From an uncultured Chlorobiaceae bacterium (GTDB lineage Bacteria; Bacteroidota; Chlorobiia; Chlorobiales; Chlorobiaceae), in NCBI GenBank assembly GCA_903994525.1, contig CAJEXW010000017.1:1-64000 (forward strand): a DNA stretch of 64,000 nt. Direction: 5' to 3'. The first letter of the stretch is position 1; every line of letters starts with the position of its first letter. The position numbers and the translations under genes were made by a program. Positions 9,801 to 18,864 of this stretch are shown here, piece by piece. The notes under the pieces are model-generated. The model worked only from the letters and a program-made list of their open reading frames with translations, ran no database searches and was not told the DNA's origin.

Positions 9801-10208
9801 TTAATGCTTTTTTTGAGCAAATTCAAGAAGCACCCTGTTGGTCTGTTTCGGGTGCAAAAACATGATTTTTTTTCCTCCGGCTCCCTCTTTTGGAGGGCCA
9901 AGCGGCGTAATATTGAGCGATGCAAGTCGCTCGCTCTCCTCTTCAATATTATCGGTTGCAAGGGCAATATGGTGCATTCCTTCCCCATTTTTTACCAGAA
10001 ATTTGGCGATCGGACTCTCGTCGCTCAGAGGCTCAAGCAGCTCAATCTTGCTCTCCCCAAGAGAGATAAACGCTACCCGCACCTTCTCGGATGCAACCTC
10101 TTCAATCCTGATTGCTTCATCCGCGCACCCGAGAACATTGCGAAATGTTTCGAGTGCGCTTTCGAGGTTCTTGACAGCAATCGCTATGTGGTCAATTTTT
10201 TTGATCAT
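9801..10208 (-). CDS. mce: Methylmalonyl-CoA epimerase
   Basis: A 135-residue vicinal-oxygen-chelate protein that interconverts the S and R forms of methylmalonyl-CoA, joining carboxylation to the mutase. The first fold repeat starts KIDHIAIAVKNLE and the second includes EGMHHIALATDNIEEE; the two His residues and the glutamates near SKIELLEPL and RVLLEFAQK fit the metal site. Length is normal. Its start overlaps the prpE stop (ATGA, 10205-10208), and the carboxyltransferase starts 28 bases downstream, so the operon is tightly packed. Confidence 0.95.
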   Translation of the reverse strand: MIKKIDHIAIAVKNLESALETFRNVLGCADEAIRIEEVASEKVRVAFISLGESKIELLEPLSDESPIAKFLVKNGEGMHHIALATDNIEEESERLASLNITPLGPPKEGAGGKKIMFLHPKQTNRVLLEFAQKKH

Positions 10209-12127
10209 GCGTCCCTGGTAATGGATTTACTGTTGACTGCATAGCCGATGGTTTGGAGCGCCTCCCTTATTTCATCGAGAATCGCCGGATCATCAATGGT
10301 TGCAGGCATGGTGTACTCTTCACTGTTGGCAATTTTTCTCATGGTACTGCGGAGAATCTTGCCTGAACGGGTCTTTGGAAGCCTCTGGACAATAATAGCA
10401 CTCTTGAAAGAGGCGACCGGTCCGATATTCTCCCGAACGTATTCGATAACATGCTTGATGATCTGGCTTTCCGGAGTGTCAACATTATTTTTAAGCACAA
10501 GAAAGCCGAGCGGCACCTGCCCTTTCAGGTCATCATGAACCCCAATAACAGCACTCTCGGCAACATCAGGATGCTCGCAAAGTGCCCCCTCAATCGCACC
10601 AGTAGAGAGACGGTGGCCAGCAACGTTGATCACATCATCCGTGCGCGACATGATGTAGATGTAGCCATCCTCATCAATATATCCTGCATCGCTGGTCTGA
10701 TAGTAGCCGGGAAACTGTTTCATGTAGGTCTCCACAAAACGGTTGTCAGCCTTCCAGAGGGTCAGCATGGTGCCCGGCGGCATCGGCTGTTTGATCACAA
10801 TGTCACCCATCTGGCCAGCAGGCAGTTGTTCCAGCTCGGAATTGATAACCTGGACGTTGTACCCTGGAACCGCTCTTGATGCAGAGCCATACTTGACTGG
10901 GCCAGGCTCTATGCCCTGGCAGTTCGCGGCAATAGCCCATCCGGTTTCAGTCTGCCACCAGTGGTCGATCACAGGCACCTTAAGCTGCTTCTCAGCCCAC
11001 CTTACGGTATCAGGGTCGGCACGCTCTCCGGCAAGAAAAAGTGCCCTGAAATTTGAGAGATCATAATTCCGGATATAGTTTCCGTTGGGATCCTCTTTTT
11101 TGATAGCTCTGAAAGCGGTTGGTGCTGTAAAGAGTACAGCTACATTATGCTCGCTGATAATTCTCCAGAATGTGCCGGGATCGGGAGTGCCTACAGGTTT
11201 ACCTTCAAAGATAAGGGTTGTGCAGCCCTGGAGCAGGGGAGCGTAAACAATATAGGAGTGGCCGACAACCCAGCCGACATCACTTGCCGCCCAGAAGACC
11301 TCGCCAGGCTCAACGTTGTAGACATGTTTCATTGACCACTGCAGCGCCACCATGTGGCCACCGTGGTCGCGTACGATCCCTTTCGGCTGGCCAGTGGTTC
11401 CTGAGGTGTAGAGGATATAGAGAGGATCGGAAGATTCGACAGGGACACATTGTGCAGGTTCAGCTCCAAGGAGAGACTGGTTCCAGGTGAGGTCACGCTC
11501 CTCATTCAGCTCAGCCTTCAACTGGTCGCGCTGCTTGATGATACAGATTTCTGGCTTGAAGTGGGCCAGCTCAATGGCGAAGTCGAGGAGCCGCTTGTAA
11601 TCGATAATCTTGCTGTGTTCAATACCGCATGAGGCTGAGATGATCACCTTTGGCTTACAGTCGTCAATTCTTATGGCAAGTTCGTGAGAGGCAAAACCGC
11701 CAAATACCACAGAATGGATAGCTCCGATTCTTGCGCAGGCGAGCATGGCAACGACAGCCTCAGGAATCATCGGCATATAGATGATGACACGGTCGCCCTT
11801 GCGTACACCTCTCGATTGCAATGCTCCGGCAAAAAGAGCGACAATATCACGAAACTCCCTGAAGGTATAGCGCTGTTTTGTGCCTGTCACCGGACTGTCA
11901 AAAATGACTGCCAACTGATTTCCCCGTCCCTCATCCACATGCCTGTCAAGCGCATTATAACAGGTGTTGGTTATTCCACCGGCAAACCAGCGGTAAAACG
12001 GCGGGTTACTGGTGTCGAGCACCTTATTCCACTTTTTGTACCAGTGGAGTTTTTCTCCCGCTTCTCCCCAGAAGGCTTCGGGGTTGTCAATTGAATGTTG
12101 ATAGAGAGTATTGAAAGAGTTCGGCAT
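10205..12127 (-). CDS. prpE: Propionyl-CoA synthetase (AMP-forming, acetyl-CoA synthetase family)
   Basis: It activates a short-chain carboxylate with ATP and CoA. The 640-residue protein shows the ANL-family signature YTSGTTGQPKG, the adenylate motif WWQTETGW, YQTSDAGYIDEDG, and the C-terminal catalytic lysine region KTRSGKILR. The N-terminus (FWGEAGEKLHWYKKWNKVL) and the downstream epimerase, carboxylase and mutase genes favour propionate over acetate; sequence alone does not settle this. It is the first gene of the operon and is preceded by about 160 bases that should hold the promoter. Confidence 0.9.
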   Translation of the reverse strand: MPNSFNTLYQHSIDNPEAFWGEAGEKLHWYKKWNKVLDTSNPPFYRWFAGGITNTCYNALDRHVDEGRGNQLAVIFDSPVTGTKQRYTFREFRDIVALFAGALQSRGVRKGDRVIIYMPMIPEAVVAMLACARIGAIHSVVFGGFASHELAIRIDDCKPKVIISASCGIEHSKIIDYKRLLDFAIELAHFKPEICIIKQRDQLKAELNEERDLTWNQSLLGAEPAQCVPVESSDPLYILYTSGTTGQPKGIVRDHGGHMVALQWSMKHVYNVEPGEVFWAASDVGWVVGHSYIVYAPLLQGCTTLIFEGKPVGTPDPGTFWRIISEHNVAVLFTAPTAFRAIKKEDPNGNYIRNYDLSNFRALFLAGERADPDTVRWAEKQLKVPVIDHWWQTETGWAIAANCQGIEPGPVKYGSASRAVPGYNVQVINSELEQLPAGQMGDIVIKQPMPPGTMLTLWKADNRFVETYMKQFPGYYQTSDAGYIDEDGYIYIMSRTDDVINVAGHRLSTGAIEGALCEHPDVAESAVIGVHDDLKGQVPLGFLVLKNNVDTPESQIIKHVIEYVRENIGPVASFKSAIIVQRLPKTRSGKILRSTMRKIANSEEYTMPATIDDPAILDEIREALQTIGYAVNSKSITRDA

Positions 12128-12289
12128 ACGAGTAACCCCCTGAAAAATAAGTTAATAAAAGATGAGGGAGAACAGATTATTCAGCAAAAAGGATCCTGAG
12201 AGAAGATACCTGCGAAGCATGGGGTGGATTTGTTATGTGTTGAAAGTTAATGTTAACAAAAAATAGAGAGCAGAGCAACGATGATTTAT

Positions 12290-13075
12290 TTACAGGAGAG
12301 GTTTCAGAGCTGCAAAAAGCTGAACAAGCTCATGAATCGAAAGAGCTTCAGCTCGACGTTGAAGCGTATTGCGCCCAACAGAATCAACGTTGTACAGCTC
12401 TTTGAGATTGTTCAACAGGGTTTTTCGTCGTTGGTGAAATGCTGCTCGTACAAATTTTCGAAATCCTTCCGAATCTTCCATCGGCTCCTCTTTTTTCGGT
12501 CGAATCTGTATGACGGCGCTGTCAACCTTCGGCTGGGGCCGAAATACTTTCCGACCAACCTTGAAAAGATAGTGTACATCACAGAATGCCTGCATCTGGA
12601 CGGCAAGAATACCATACTCCTTTGTGCCTGGTTTGGCAACAAGCCTCATGGCAACCTCATGCTGCATCATCAGAGTTGCAGAGAGGAATAAATGGCGGTG
12701 TTCAAGCAATCGGAAAAGAATTGGAGAGGTGATGGAGTAGGGAATGTTTCCCAGTACCGTGAGTGGCCTCTCTTTTGTCAGTATTTCAAGATCAGTTTGA
12801 AGAAAGTCACCCTCAATCAGGGTGAGCTGAGGATATTCCGAACAAATAAAAGCCGCAAGCTTTGGATCTTTCTCCACAACCGTAAATCGCGGACAGCAGG
12901 CAATAAGATCCCTGGTGAGAGCGCCAAAGCCCGGACCTATCTCAAGAATGTTATCTTCAGCTTTTGCGCCCGAGAGTATCACTATTTTTTTTGTAATATT
13001 GCGGTCGGTCAAAAAGTTTTGACCTAATTTTTTTTTCACCGCGATTTCAGTATGCTTATATTCAATGTTTATCAT
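12290..13075 (-). CDS. rsmA: 16S rRNA adenine dimethyltransferase RsmA (KsgA)
   Basis: It dimethylates the two adjacent adenines in the loop of helix 45 of 16S rRNA late in 30S assembly. The 261-residue protein begins with KKKLGQNFLTD and has the SAM-binding loop LEIGPGFGALTRDL and the catalytic motif GNIPYSITSPI (NLPY in many relatives). The C-terminal domain includes FFRPQPKVDSA in variant form (FRPQPKVDSAV). Length is typical. It is transcribed away from the transketolase gene at 13148, so the 72-base gap holds divergent promoters. Confidence 0.96.
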   Translation of the reverse strand: MINIEYKHTEIAVKKKLGQNFLTDRNITKKIVILSGAKAEDNILEIGPGFGALTRDLIACCPRFTVVEKDPKLAAFICSEYPQLTLIEGDFLQTDLEILTKERPLTVLGNIPYSITSPILFRLLEHRHLFLSATLMMQHEVAMRLVAKPGTKEYGILAVQMQAFCDVHYLFKVGRKVFRPQPKVDSAVIQIRPKKEEPMEDSEGFRKFVRAAFHQRRKTLLNNLKELYNVDSVGRNTLQRRAEALSIHELVQLFAALKPLL

Positions 13076-13147
13076 GAGGGTCCGGGATTTAATCGCGAGC
13101 GCAGCCGGGCAGAACTGCTTTTTCTAATTTAAGTTATTCTGGAAGTA

Positions 13148-14131
13148 ATGGAAGAAAATAAGATCGGGGATGTGGCTGCGCGATACGTTTCGCGAGGAAA
13201 CAAGGCAACTCGTACCGGGTTTGGGGATGCTCTGCTTGAAATTGGCAGGGAGAACAGTGCTGTTGTGGCGCTTTGTGCTGATTTGACGGGTTCCCTGAAC
13301 ATGAATCCCTTCAGGGATGCGTTTCCGGAGAGGTTTATTCAGACAGGGATTGCCGAGGCCAACATGATATCCATGGCTGCCGGGCTTGCCACCACAGGCA
13401 AAATCCCGGTTGCTGCCAGTTTTGCTGTTTTTGCTACTGGCAGGGTGTATGACCAGATTCGTCAATCAGTGTGTTACTCCAATCTTAATGTCAAAATTTG
13501 TGCTTCACATGCCGGGCTGACGCTGGGCGAAGATGGCGCGACCCACCAGATTCTTGAGGATATTGGGTTGATGAGGGGACTACCAAGAATGACGGTTGTG
13601 GTGCCCTGTGATTACAGTGAAACTGTTCGGGCAACCAAAGCGGTCATCAAGCACGAAGGGCCGGTCTATCTCCGTTTTGGACGACCCAACGTTCCTGATT
13701 TTACCCTTGATGAGGACGGTTTTGAAATTGGAAAGTCAATTGAGATACATCCCGGTACTGATGTGACGGTTATTGCCTGTGGCATCATGGTCTGGAAGGC
13801 GATAGAAGCGGCCCGCATTCTTGAAAAAGAGGGGGTCAGCGTCCGGGTGATTAACATGCACACCATTAAACCGATCGACACTCTGGCTGTTGTCCGTGCG
13901 GCAAATGATACAGGAGCTATCGTGACCGCTGAAGAGCACCAGTTCTATAACGGCCTTGGTGATGCCGTGGCTCATGTCTGTGCGCTCAATATTCCGGTTC
14001 CCATCGAGATGGTTGGAGTTGAAGACCAATTTGGAGAGTCGGGGAAATCTGATGAGCTCCTGGAAAAATACAAGCTCACAACGGCTGACATTCTTGAAAA
14101 AATTTATCTTGCTCTTCGCCGCAAGTGTTAA
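13148..14131 (+). CDS. Transketolase, C-terminal subunit
   Basis: This 327-residue protein matches only the second half of a transketolase: the pyrimidine-binding domain ([37 protein letters not shown]) and the C-terminal domain ([26 protein letters not shown]). It would pair with a separately encoded N-terminal subunit that binds the diphosphate of thiamine; no such gene is in the window. The GIAE glutamate expected to activate the cofactor is present. Split transketolases occur in several anaerobes. The downstream ybaB start lies 51 bases after its stop. Confidence 0.9.
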   Translation: MEENKIGDVAARYVSRGNKATRTGFGDALLEIGRENSAVVALCADLTGSLNMNPFRDAFPERFIQTGIAEANMISMAAGLATTGKIPVAASFAVFATGRVYDQIRQSVCYSNLNVKICASHAGLTLGEDGATHQILEDIGLMRGLPRMTVVVPCDYSETVRATKAVIKHEGPVYLRFGRPNVPDFTLDEDGFEIGKSIEIHPGTDVTVIACGIMVWKAIEAARILEKEGVSVRVINMHTIKPIDTLAVVRAANDTGAIVTAEEHQFYNGLGDAVAHVCALNIPVPIEMVGVEDQFGESGKSDELLEKYKLTTADILEKIYLALRRKC

Positions 14132-14181
14132 TGGTGAAAAAAAAAGGTGGCAATTTTATAACGCACAGGAGAAAATACGCG

Positions 14182-14514
14182 ATGGCAATGCCGAACTTTG
14201 GTGACATGATGAAACAGATCCAGCAAGCTGGCGAAAAGATGCAGGATGTGCAGAAACAGCTTGAAAGGATTGTTGCGTACGGCGAAGCTGGAGGTGGAAT
14301 GGTAAAAGTGAGTGTCAGCGGCAAACAGAAACTGCTCACACTTTCTATTGACCCGGACATTATGGACGATCGCGAAATGGTTCAGGATCTGGTGCTTGCT
14401 GCAGCCAACAATGCGCTCGACGAATCTGCACGACTTGCGCAGGAGGAGATATCCAAAGTGACCGGTGGGATGATGAATCCGGCGGATATCCTCAAAAATC
14501 TGAAGATCGGTTAA
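14182..14514 (+). CDS. YbaB/EbfC family nucleoid-associated protein
   Basis: A 110-residue DNA-binding protein of the family usually encoded just before recR. It starts [20 protein letters not shown] with a long helix, then a central sheet ([20 protein letters not shown]), then a second helix. I chose ATG 14182 because an AGGAGA ribosome-binding site lies about 11 bases upstream; an in-frame start at 14125 would add a lysine-rich tail overlapping the transketolase gene. recR follows after 9 bases, the common ybaB-recR pairing. Confidence 0.94.
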   Translation: MAMPNFGDMMKQIQQAGEKMQDVQKQLERIVAYGEAGGGMVKVSVSGKQKLLTLSIDPDIMDDREMVQDLVLAAANNALDESARLAQEEISKVTGGMMNPADILKNLKIG

Positions 14515-14523
14515 CAGGAGTCA

Positions 14524-15138
14524 ATGCGGTATACCTCAGTGGCGCTTGATGCCCTTATTGATGAATTTTCAAAACTTCCCGGTGTTGGGCGAAAAACAGC
14601 CCAACGCCTCTCCATGTACATCCTCCACGAACCGAGGAGTGAGGCTGAAAAGCTTGCCAGTGCATTGCTGGAGGTCAAGGACAAGGTGATTCGCTGTTCA
14701 GTCTGTCAGAATATTACCGACATCGGCATCGATCCCTGCACGGTTTGTACCAGCAAGGCCCGTGATCGTACGGTTATCTGCGTGGTTGAATCACCCGTCG
14801 ATATGTTTGCCTTTGAGAAAACCGGTTACTACAGGGGGCTGTATCATGTCCTGCATGGTGTCATCTCACCACTCGATGGAGTTGGTCCCGATGATATCAA
14901 GGTTCGTGAACTGCTTGTCAGGCTCTCTGACCCTGCATCCGCTGAAGTGAAAGAGATTGTGCTTGCCCTCAACCCGACCATTGAAGGCGAAACAACGGCT
15001 CTTTACCTTACAAGACTCATCAAACCCCTTGGTATTCATGTCACTAAAATAGCGAGGGGTATTCCTGTTGGGGCAGAGCTTGAATTTATAGATGAAGCAA
15101 CTCTCTCCAGAGCGCTGGAAGGGCGCACGACAGTTTAG
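14524..15138 (+). CDS. recR: Recombination mediator RecR
   Basis: RecR works with RecO and RecF to load RecA at gaps. The 204-residue protein has the N-terminal helix-hairpin-helix ([13 protein letters not shown]), a four-cysteine zinc finger ([18 protein letters not shown], about residues 60-77), a Toprim domain beginning ICVVESPVD, and a C-terminal [16 protein letters not shown]. Length and domain order are standard. It follows ybaB by 9 bases, indicating one transcript. Confidence 0.97.
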   Translation: MRYTSVALDALIDEFSKLPGVGRKTAQRLSMYILHEPRSEAEKLASALLEVKDKVIRCSVCQNITDIGIDPCTVCTSKARDRTVICVVESPVDMFAFEKTGYYRGLYHVLHGVISPLDGVGPDDIKVRELLVRLSDPASAEVKEIVLALNPTIEGETTALYLTRLIKPLGIHVTKIARGIPVGAELEFIDEATLSRALEGRTTV

Positions 15139-15174
15139 AGTGTACTATACAAATTCCGTTTTAATTCCGCAGTT

Positions 15175-16557
15175 ATGAACTCAGAAAAAAAGTCAGTCTT
15201 GATATTTGGTGGTGGCCTTGCAGGTCTTACTGCGGCGAAACGGTTGACAGACAGAGGGTTTCAAGTCAAGCTGCTTGAAAAGAGGGAGATTTTTGGCGGC
15301 AAGGTCTCCTCCTGGAAAGATGAAGAGGGCGACTGGATTGAATCGGGAACCCACTGTTTCTTTGGTGCCTACAGTGTGCTTTATGACCTTATGAAGGAGA
15401 TCAAGAGCGATCATGCGGTGTTATGGAAAGATCACCAGTTGACCTATACCCTGGCTGGTGGTGGCAATTTTACCTTCAAGACCTGGGAACTTCCCAGTCC
15501 ACTGCACCTGCTGCCAGCCATTATAAAGAATGGCTATTTTACCTTTGGGGAGATGGCGGCTTTTGCAAAATCTCTTATTCCCCTTGCTCTGAAAAGAGAC
15601 AAATACCCTCCAACCCAGGACCATCTTACCTTTGCAGAGTGGGCGACTGAGAAAAAGTTTGGCAAACACCTCATGGACACCATGTTCCGTCCCATGGCAC
15701 TTGCTCTCAAGTTTATTCCACCTGAAGAGATCTCAGCAAAGATTATTCTTGATGTCACCGAGACCTTCTATCGTATCCCTGATGCCTCCTGCATGGGCTT
15801 TCTGAAAGGCGCTCCACAGGAATATCTCCATCAGCCGCTGCTCGACTACTCATCTTCACGAGGAGCTTTGTTCAAGAATAATGTTGCCGTCGAAGAGCTG
15901 CTCTTTGATGGTACTGAGATAAAAGGGGTTCAGCTCCGCAATGGCGAAATTCTGACGGCAGACTATTACCTCTGTGCCCTGCCGATTCATAACCTGAACC
16001 GGGTATTGCCCGACAGTCTGAAGCAGCATGATCCCTTTTTCGGGAGACTCCAGAATCTGGAAGCAGTTCCGGTAATCTCTGTGCAGCTCTGGTACGACAC
16101 AGAGATCACCTCTGCCGATAATGTCCTTTTCTCTCCGGATGGTGTTATACCGGTCTATGCCAATTTGGCCCGAACCACCCCGGAGTATCGGACACTCAGG
16201 GGTGAGATTTTCAGTGGCAAAACCCGTTTTGAGTTCTGTGTTGCTCCGGCCAAAAATCTTATGGCGCTTTCAAAAGAGGAGATTATCAGGCTTGTTGATA
16301 TGAGCGTCCGAAACTGCTACCCTGAAAGCTCAAAAGGGGCTAAAATCCTGAAATCTACCCTGGTGAAAATTCCCCACTCTGTGTATGCGCCTTTACCCGG
16401 CATGGAGCAACACCGTCCCACCCAGAAAACACCGGTTCGCAACCTCTTTCTTGCGGGCGGCTTTTCACAGCAGTTGTATTACGACTCTATGGGAGGAGCT
16501 GTGATGAGCGCCAATCTTGCAGTTGATGCTCTTGTGACTCAAGCTGGAAATAATTGA
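15175..16557 (+). CDS. Plant-type carotene desaturase (CrtP/CrtQ family)
   Basis: An FAD-dependent desaturase of 460 residues acting on phytoene or zeta-carotene on the way to lycopene. The N-terminus has the dinucleotide motif [17 protein letters not shown] and an [13 protein letters not shown] segment, followed by [10 protein letters not shown], which are shared by plant and cyanobacterial phytoene and zeta-carotene desaturases rather than by bacterial CrtI. The C-terminus has the flavin motif NLFLAGGF. I could not decide by eye between CrtP and CrtQ. Green sulfur bacteria use this CrtP/CrtQ/CrtH route, which fits the cruA-like gene nearby. It follows recR by 36 bases. Confidence 0.85.
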   Translation: MNSEKKSVLIFGGGLAGLTAAKRLTDRGFQVKLLEKREIFGGKVSSWKDEEGDWIESGTHCFFGAYSVLYDLMKEIKSDHAVLWKDHQLTYTLAGGGNFTFKTWELPSPLHLLPAIIKNGYFTFGEMAAFAKSLIPLALKRDKYPPTQDHLTFAEWATEKKFGKHLMDTMFRPMALALKFIPPEEISAKIILDVTETFYRIPDASCMGFLKGAPQEYLHQPLLDYSSSRGALFKNNVAVEELLFDGTEIKGVQLRNGEILTADYYLCALPIHNLNRVLPDSLKQHDPFFGRLQNLEAVPVISVQLWYDTEITSADNVLFSPDGVIPVYANLARTTPEYRTLRGEIFSGKTRFEFCVAPAKNLMALSKEEIIRLVDMSVRNCYPESSKGAKILKSTLVKIPHSVYAPLPGMEQHRPTQKTPVRNLFLAGGFSQQLYYDSMGGAVMSANLAVDALVTQAGNN

Positions 16558-16614
16558 GAGAAACGAGAAAATGATGCAGGAAAAAGCCGGAAATTATTAT
16601 TTTGGGCTCCACAC

Positions 16615-16687
16615 GCCCTTGTAGCTCAGTGGATAGAGTAGTAGTTTCCGAAACTAAAGGTCGGCAGTTCGAGTCTGCCCAAGGGCA
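16615..16687 (+). tRNA. tRNA-Arg (anticodon CCG)
   Basis: A 73-base cloverleaf: acceptor GCCCTTG pairs with CAAGGGC, D arm GCTC/GAGT-like, anticodon loop TTCCGAA giving CCG, T arm GGCAG-TTCGAGT-CTGCC. The discriminator is A and the 3' CCA is not encoded, so the CCA-adding enzyme (46651-48078) is needed. Confidence 0.95.
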
Positions 16688-16705
16688 CAAAGAGAATAAG
16701 ATTAT

Positions 16706-16778
16706 CGGGGTGTGGCTCAGTTGGTAGAGTGCTGCGTTCGGGACGCAGAGGTCGTGGGTTCGAATCCCGCCACCCCGA
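16706..16778 (+). tRNA. tRNA-Pro (anticodon CGG)
   Basis: A 73-base cloverleaf: acceptor CGGGGTG pairs with CACCCCG, anticodon stem CTGCG/CGCAG around loop TTCGGGA giving CGG, and T arm GTGGG-TTCGAAT-CCCGC. CCA is not encoded. It lies 18 bases after the arginine tRNA and is probably on the same transcript. Confidence 0.96.
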
Positions 16779-16943
16779 CACCGGGGCAAAAAAAACGGTA
16801 TTTTGTGTTTGGCTCTTTGCTGCAAGTTCGATGTGCCAGCATCCATTGCATGCTTCTGAACGGAAGAGGGTGAACAGATTCTGAATCCGAATTGTTATGA
16901 TAGATGCAAGGGTGTCGTCAGAATCGTGGAAGAAATAACTCTT

Positions 16944-17939
16944 ATGTATATCAACCTTCCTCTTAAAATTATTGGCCTTGGTCGTTATCTTCCGTCGAAA
17001 ATCATTTCAAGTAATGAACTTGAAATACGTTATGGACTCCCTTCAGGCTGGGTGGAGCGCCGCAATGGTGTGCGTGAACGTCGATGGGTCACTACTGAAA
17101 CCGCCTCATTTATGGCGGCTGAAGCGGCTCGTGAAGCTCTCGAAGAAGCGGGACTCAGACCCGATCAGCTCAATCTTCTCATCAATGCGTCGGGCACCGC
17201 TGAACAGGCCATCCCTGATAACGGAGCACTGATACAGCGCCAGCTTGGTCTCGGCAGATCAGGTATTCCGGCAATGAGTGTGAATACCACCTGCCTCAGT
17301 TTTATCACTGCGATCGACATAGCTGCAACCTATCTTCAAGCAGGTCGTTTCAGCAATATTCTTATTGCCAGTTCCGATATCTCCTCGTGCGGTATCAACC
17401 CGAAAGAGCCGGAATCTGCAACACTGGTTGGTGATGCTGCTGCTGCCGTAGTGGTGACTCGTTCCGGTTTGGGTGACAACTCCAGCATTCATCATGCCCA
17501 TTTTTCAACATGGGGAAACGGAGCCTCTTTCACCGCAATCAGAGGAGGAGGATCAGCTCGCCATCCAGCCAAACCTGGCCATAATCCCGATGATGATCTT
17601 TTCCACATGGACGGTCCAGCCATTCTCCGCATGGTTCGAACTCTTGATGAGGAGTTTCTCGAAACGCTCTATCCGGGTCTTTCAACAAGCCTGGTTGACA
17701 TCGACTGTGTTGTACCTCATCAGTCGAGCAAGGTAGGTCTGCTCTTGCTTCAGCGCTATGGCTGGCCTCAGGCCAGGATTGTGCAAACCCTTCACTGGCT
17801 TGGCAACTGCGTGGCCGCATCAATTCCCTCTACACTGTACCAGGCAGTGCGAGACAACACACTCCAGCGCGGGGAGAAACTTCTTCTCGTAGGTACCGGG
17901 GCTGGCCTCTCCATAGGCGGAATGGTCATGACGTATTAA
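16944..17939 (+). CDS. 3-oxoacyl-ACP synthase III-like protein (FabH/OleA superfamily)
   Basis: A thiolase-fold condensing enzyme of about 331 residues. The catalytic triad of KAS III enzymes is visible: Cys in VNTTCLSF, His in VVPHQSSK, Asn in GNCVAASIPS. The C-terminus GTGAGLSIGGMVM is also typical. It lacks close resemblance to the housekeeping FabH N-terminus (it has SGWVERRNGVRERRW), so a specialised condensing enzyme is possible. ATG 16944 is used; a GTG at 16926 is in frame and would add six residues. It precedes lolD on the same strand but with a 168-base gap. Confidence 0.82.
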   Translation: MYINLPLKIIGLGRYLPSKIISSNELEIRYGLPSGWVERRNGVRERRWVTTETASFMAAEAAREALEEAGLRPDQLNLLINASGTAEQAIPDNGALIQRQLGLGRSGIPAMSVNTTCLSFITAIDIAATYLQAGRFSNILIASSDISSCGINPKEPESATLVGDAAAAVVVTRSGLGDNSSIHHAHFSTWGNGASFTAIRGGGSARHPAKPGHNPDDDLFHMDGPAILRMVRTLDEEFLETLYPGLSTSLVDIDCVVPHQSSKVGLLLLQRYGWPQARIVQTLHWLGNCVAASIPSTLYQAVRDNTLQRGEKLLLVGTGAGLSIGGMVMTY

Positions 17940-18107
17940 AAAAATGAAGGGGAAGATCTTTTTTGAGAAAAAGTAGGTACGTAAAACTAAAACAGCTCCC
18001 TCTTTCGGCTCTTTTTTCTTATAATGGGCAACGGTGTTTCGTTGCTTGTAGTTTATGATGGCAACGGCTCAAGCGGGAAAATCCAGAACAGGGATGCGTA
18101 GTAACTG

Positions 18108-18836
18108 ATGGCTGACACTATTCTCAGACTTGAAAATATCCGTAAGGAACTTGGTCTCTCCAAGGCTATCCGTCAAACCATCATTCCCAACCTTTCACTG
18201 CTGATTAATGCAGGCGAGTTTGTTGCTATAACCGGTCCATCTGGTTCGGGTAAATCAACCTTGCTCTATCTTATGGGAGGTCTTGACAAGCCGACCGCCG
18301 GCAAGGTGTGGCTTGATGGCGATGATCTTACTGAAAAAAATGAGTCGGAGATGAACCGTATTCGAAACGAAAAAATCGGGTTTATCTATCAGTTTCACTT
18401 TTTGCTGCCAGAGTTTAATGCTGTTGAAAATGTCAGTATGCCGATGATGATCAATGGTCGGCGAACCCGAAAGGAGATCAAAGAGCGGGCGGTGAAGCTG
18501 CTCGATATGGTTGACATGCAGAACAAATACGACAACAAGCCCAGCCAGTTGTCGGGTGGTCAGCAACAGCGTGTTGCTATCGCTCGAGCCCTTGCCAATG
18601 AACCCAAAATTCTGCTTGGAGATGAGCCGACCGGCAATCTTGATTCGCGTTCCGGAAATATTGTCTACCAGCTTTTTGACCGCTTGAATCGGGAGATGAA
18701 TCAGACAATTATTGTTGTTACCCACGATGAGCTGTTTGCCAATAGGGCCGGGCGGCGGATTCACATTGTGGATGGCCAGGTAGAAAGTGACCGTCTGTTG
18801 CGGGAAAGATTGGCAGAGCCCGTCCGAGAAGATTAA
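18108..18836 (+). CDS. ABC transporter ATPase, LolD/MacB type
   Basis: A 242-residue ATP-binding subunit of the type used for lipoprotein release or MacB-like export. It has Walker [10 protein letters not shown] near residue 43, Q-loop [10 protein letters not shown], signature [15 protein letters not shown], Walker [13 protein letters not shown] and the H-loop histidine in VVTHDE. The DEPTGNLDS sequence is characteristic of the LolD subfamily. No membrane partner such as LolC/E is adjacent, so its partner is encoded elsewhere. It ends 28 bases before the lycopene cyclase-like gene. Confidence 0.9.
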   Translation: MADTILRLENIRKELGLSKAIRQTIIPNLSLLINAGEFVAITGPSGSGKSTLLYLMGGLDKPTAGKVWLDGDDLTEKNESEMNRIRNEKIGFIYQFHFLLPEFNAVENVSMPMMINGRRTRKEIKERAVKLLDMVDMQNKYDNKPSQLSGGQQQRVAIARALANEPKILLGDEPTGNLDSRSGNIVYQLFDRLNREMNQTIIVVTHDELFANRAGRRIHIVDGQVESDRLLRERLAEPVRED

Positions 18837-18864
18837 TATTCTATGACCACTATTCTTTACCTCT

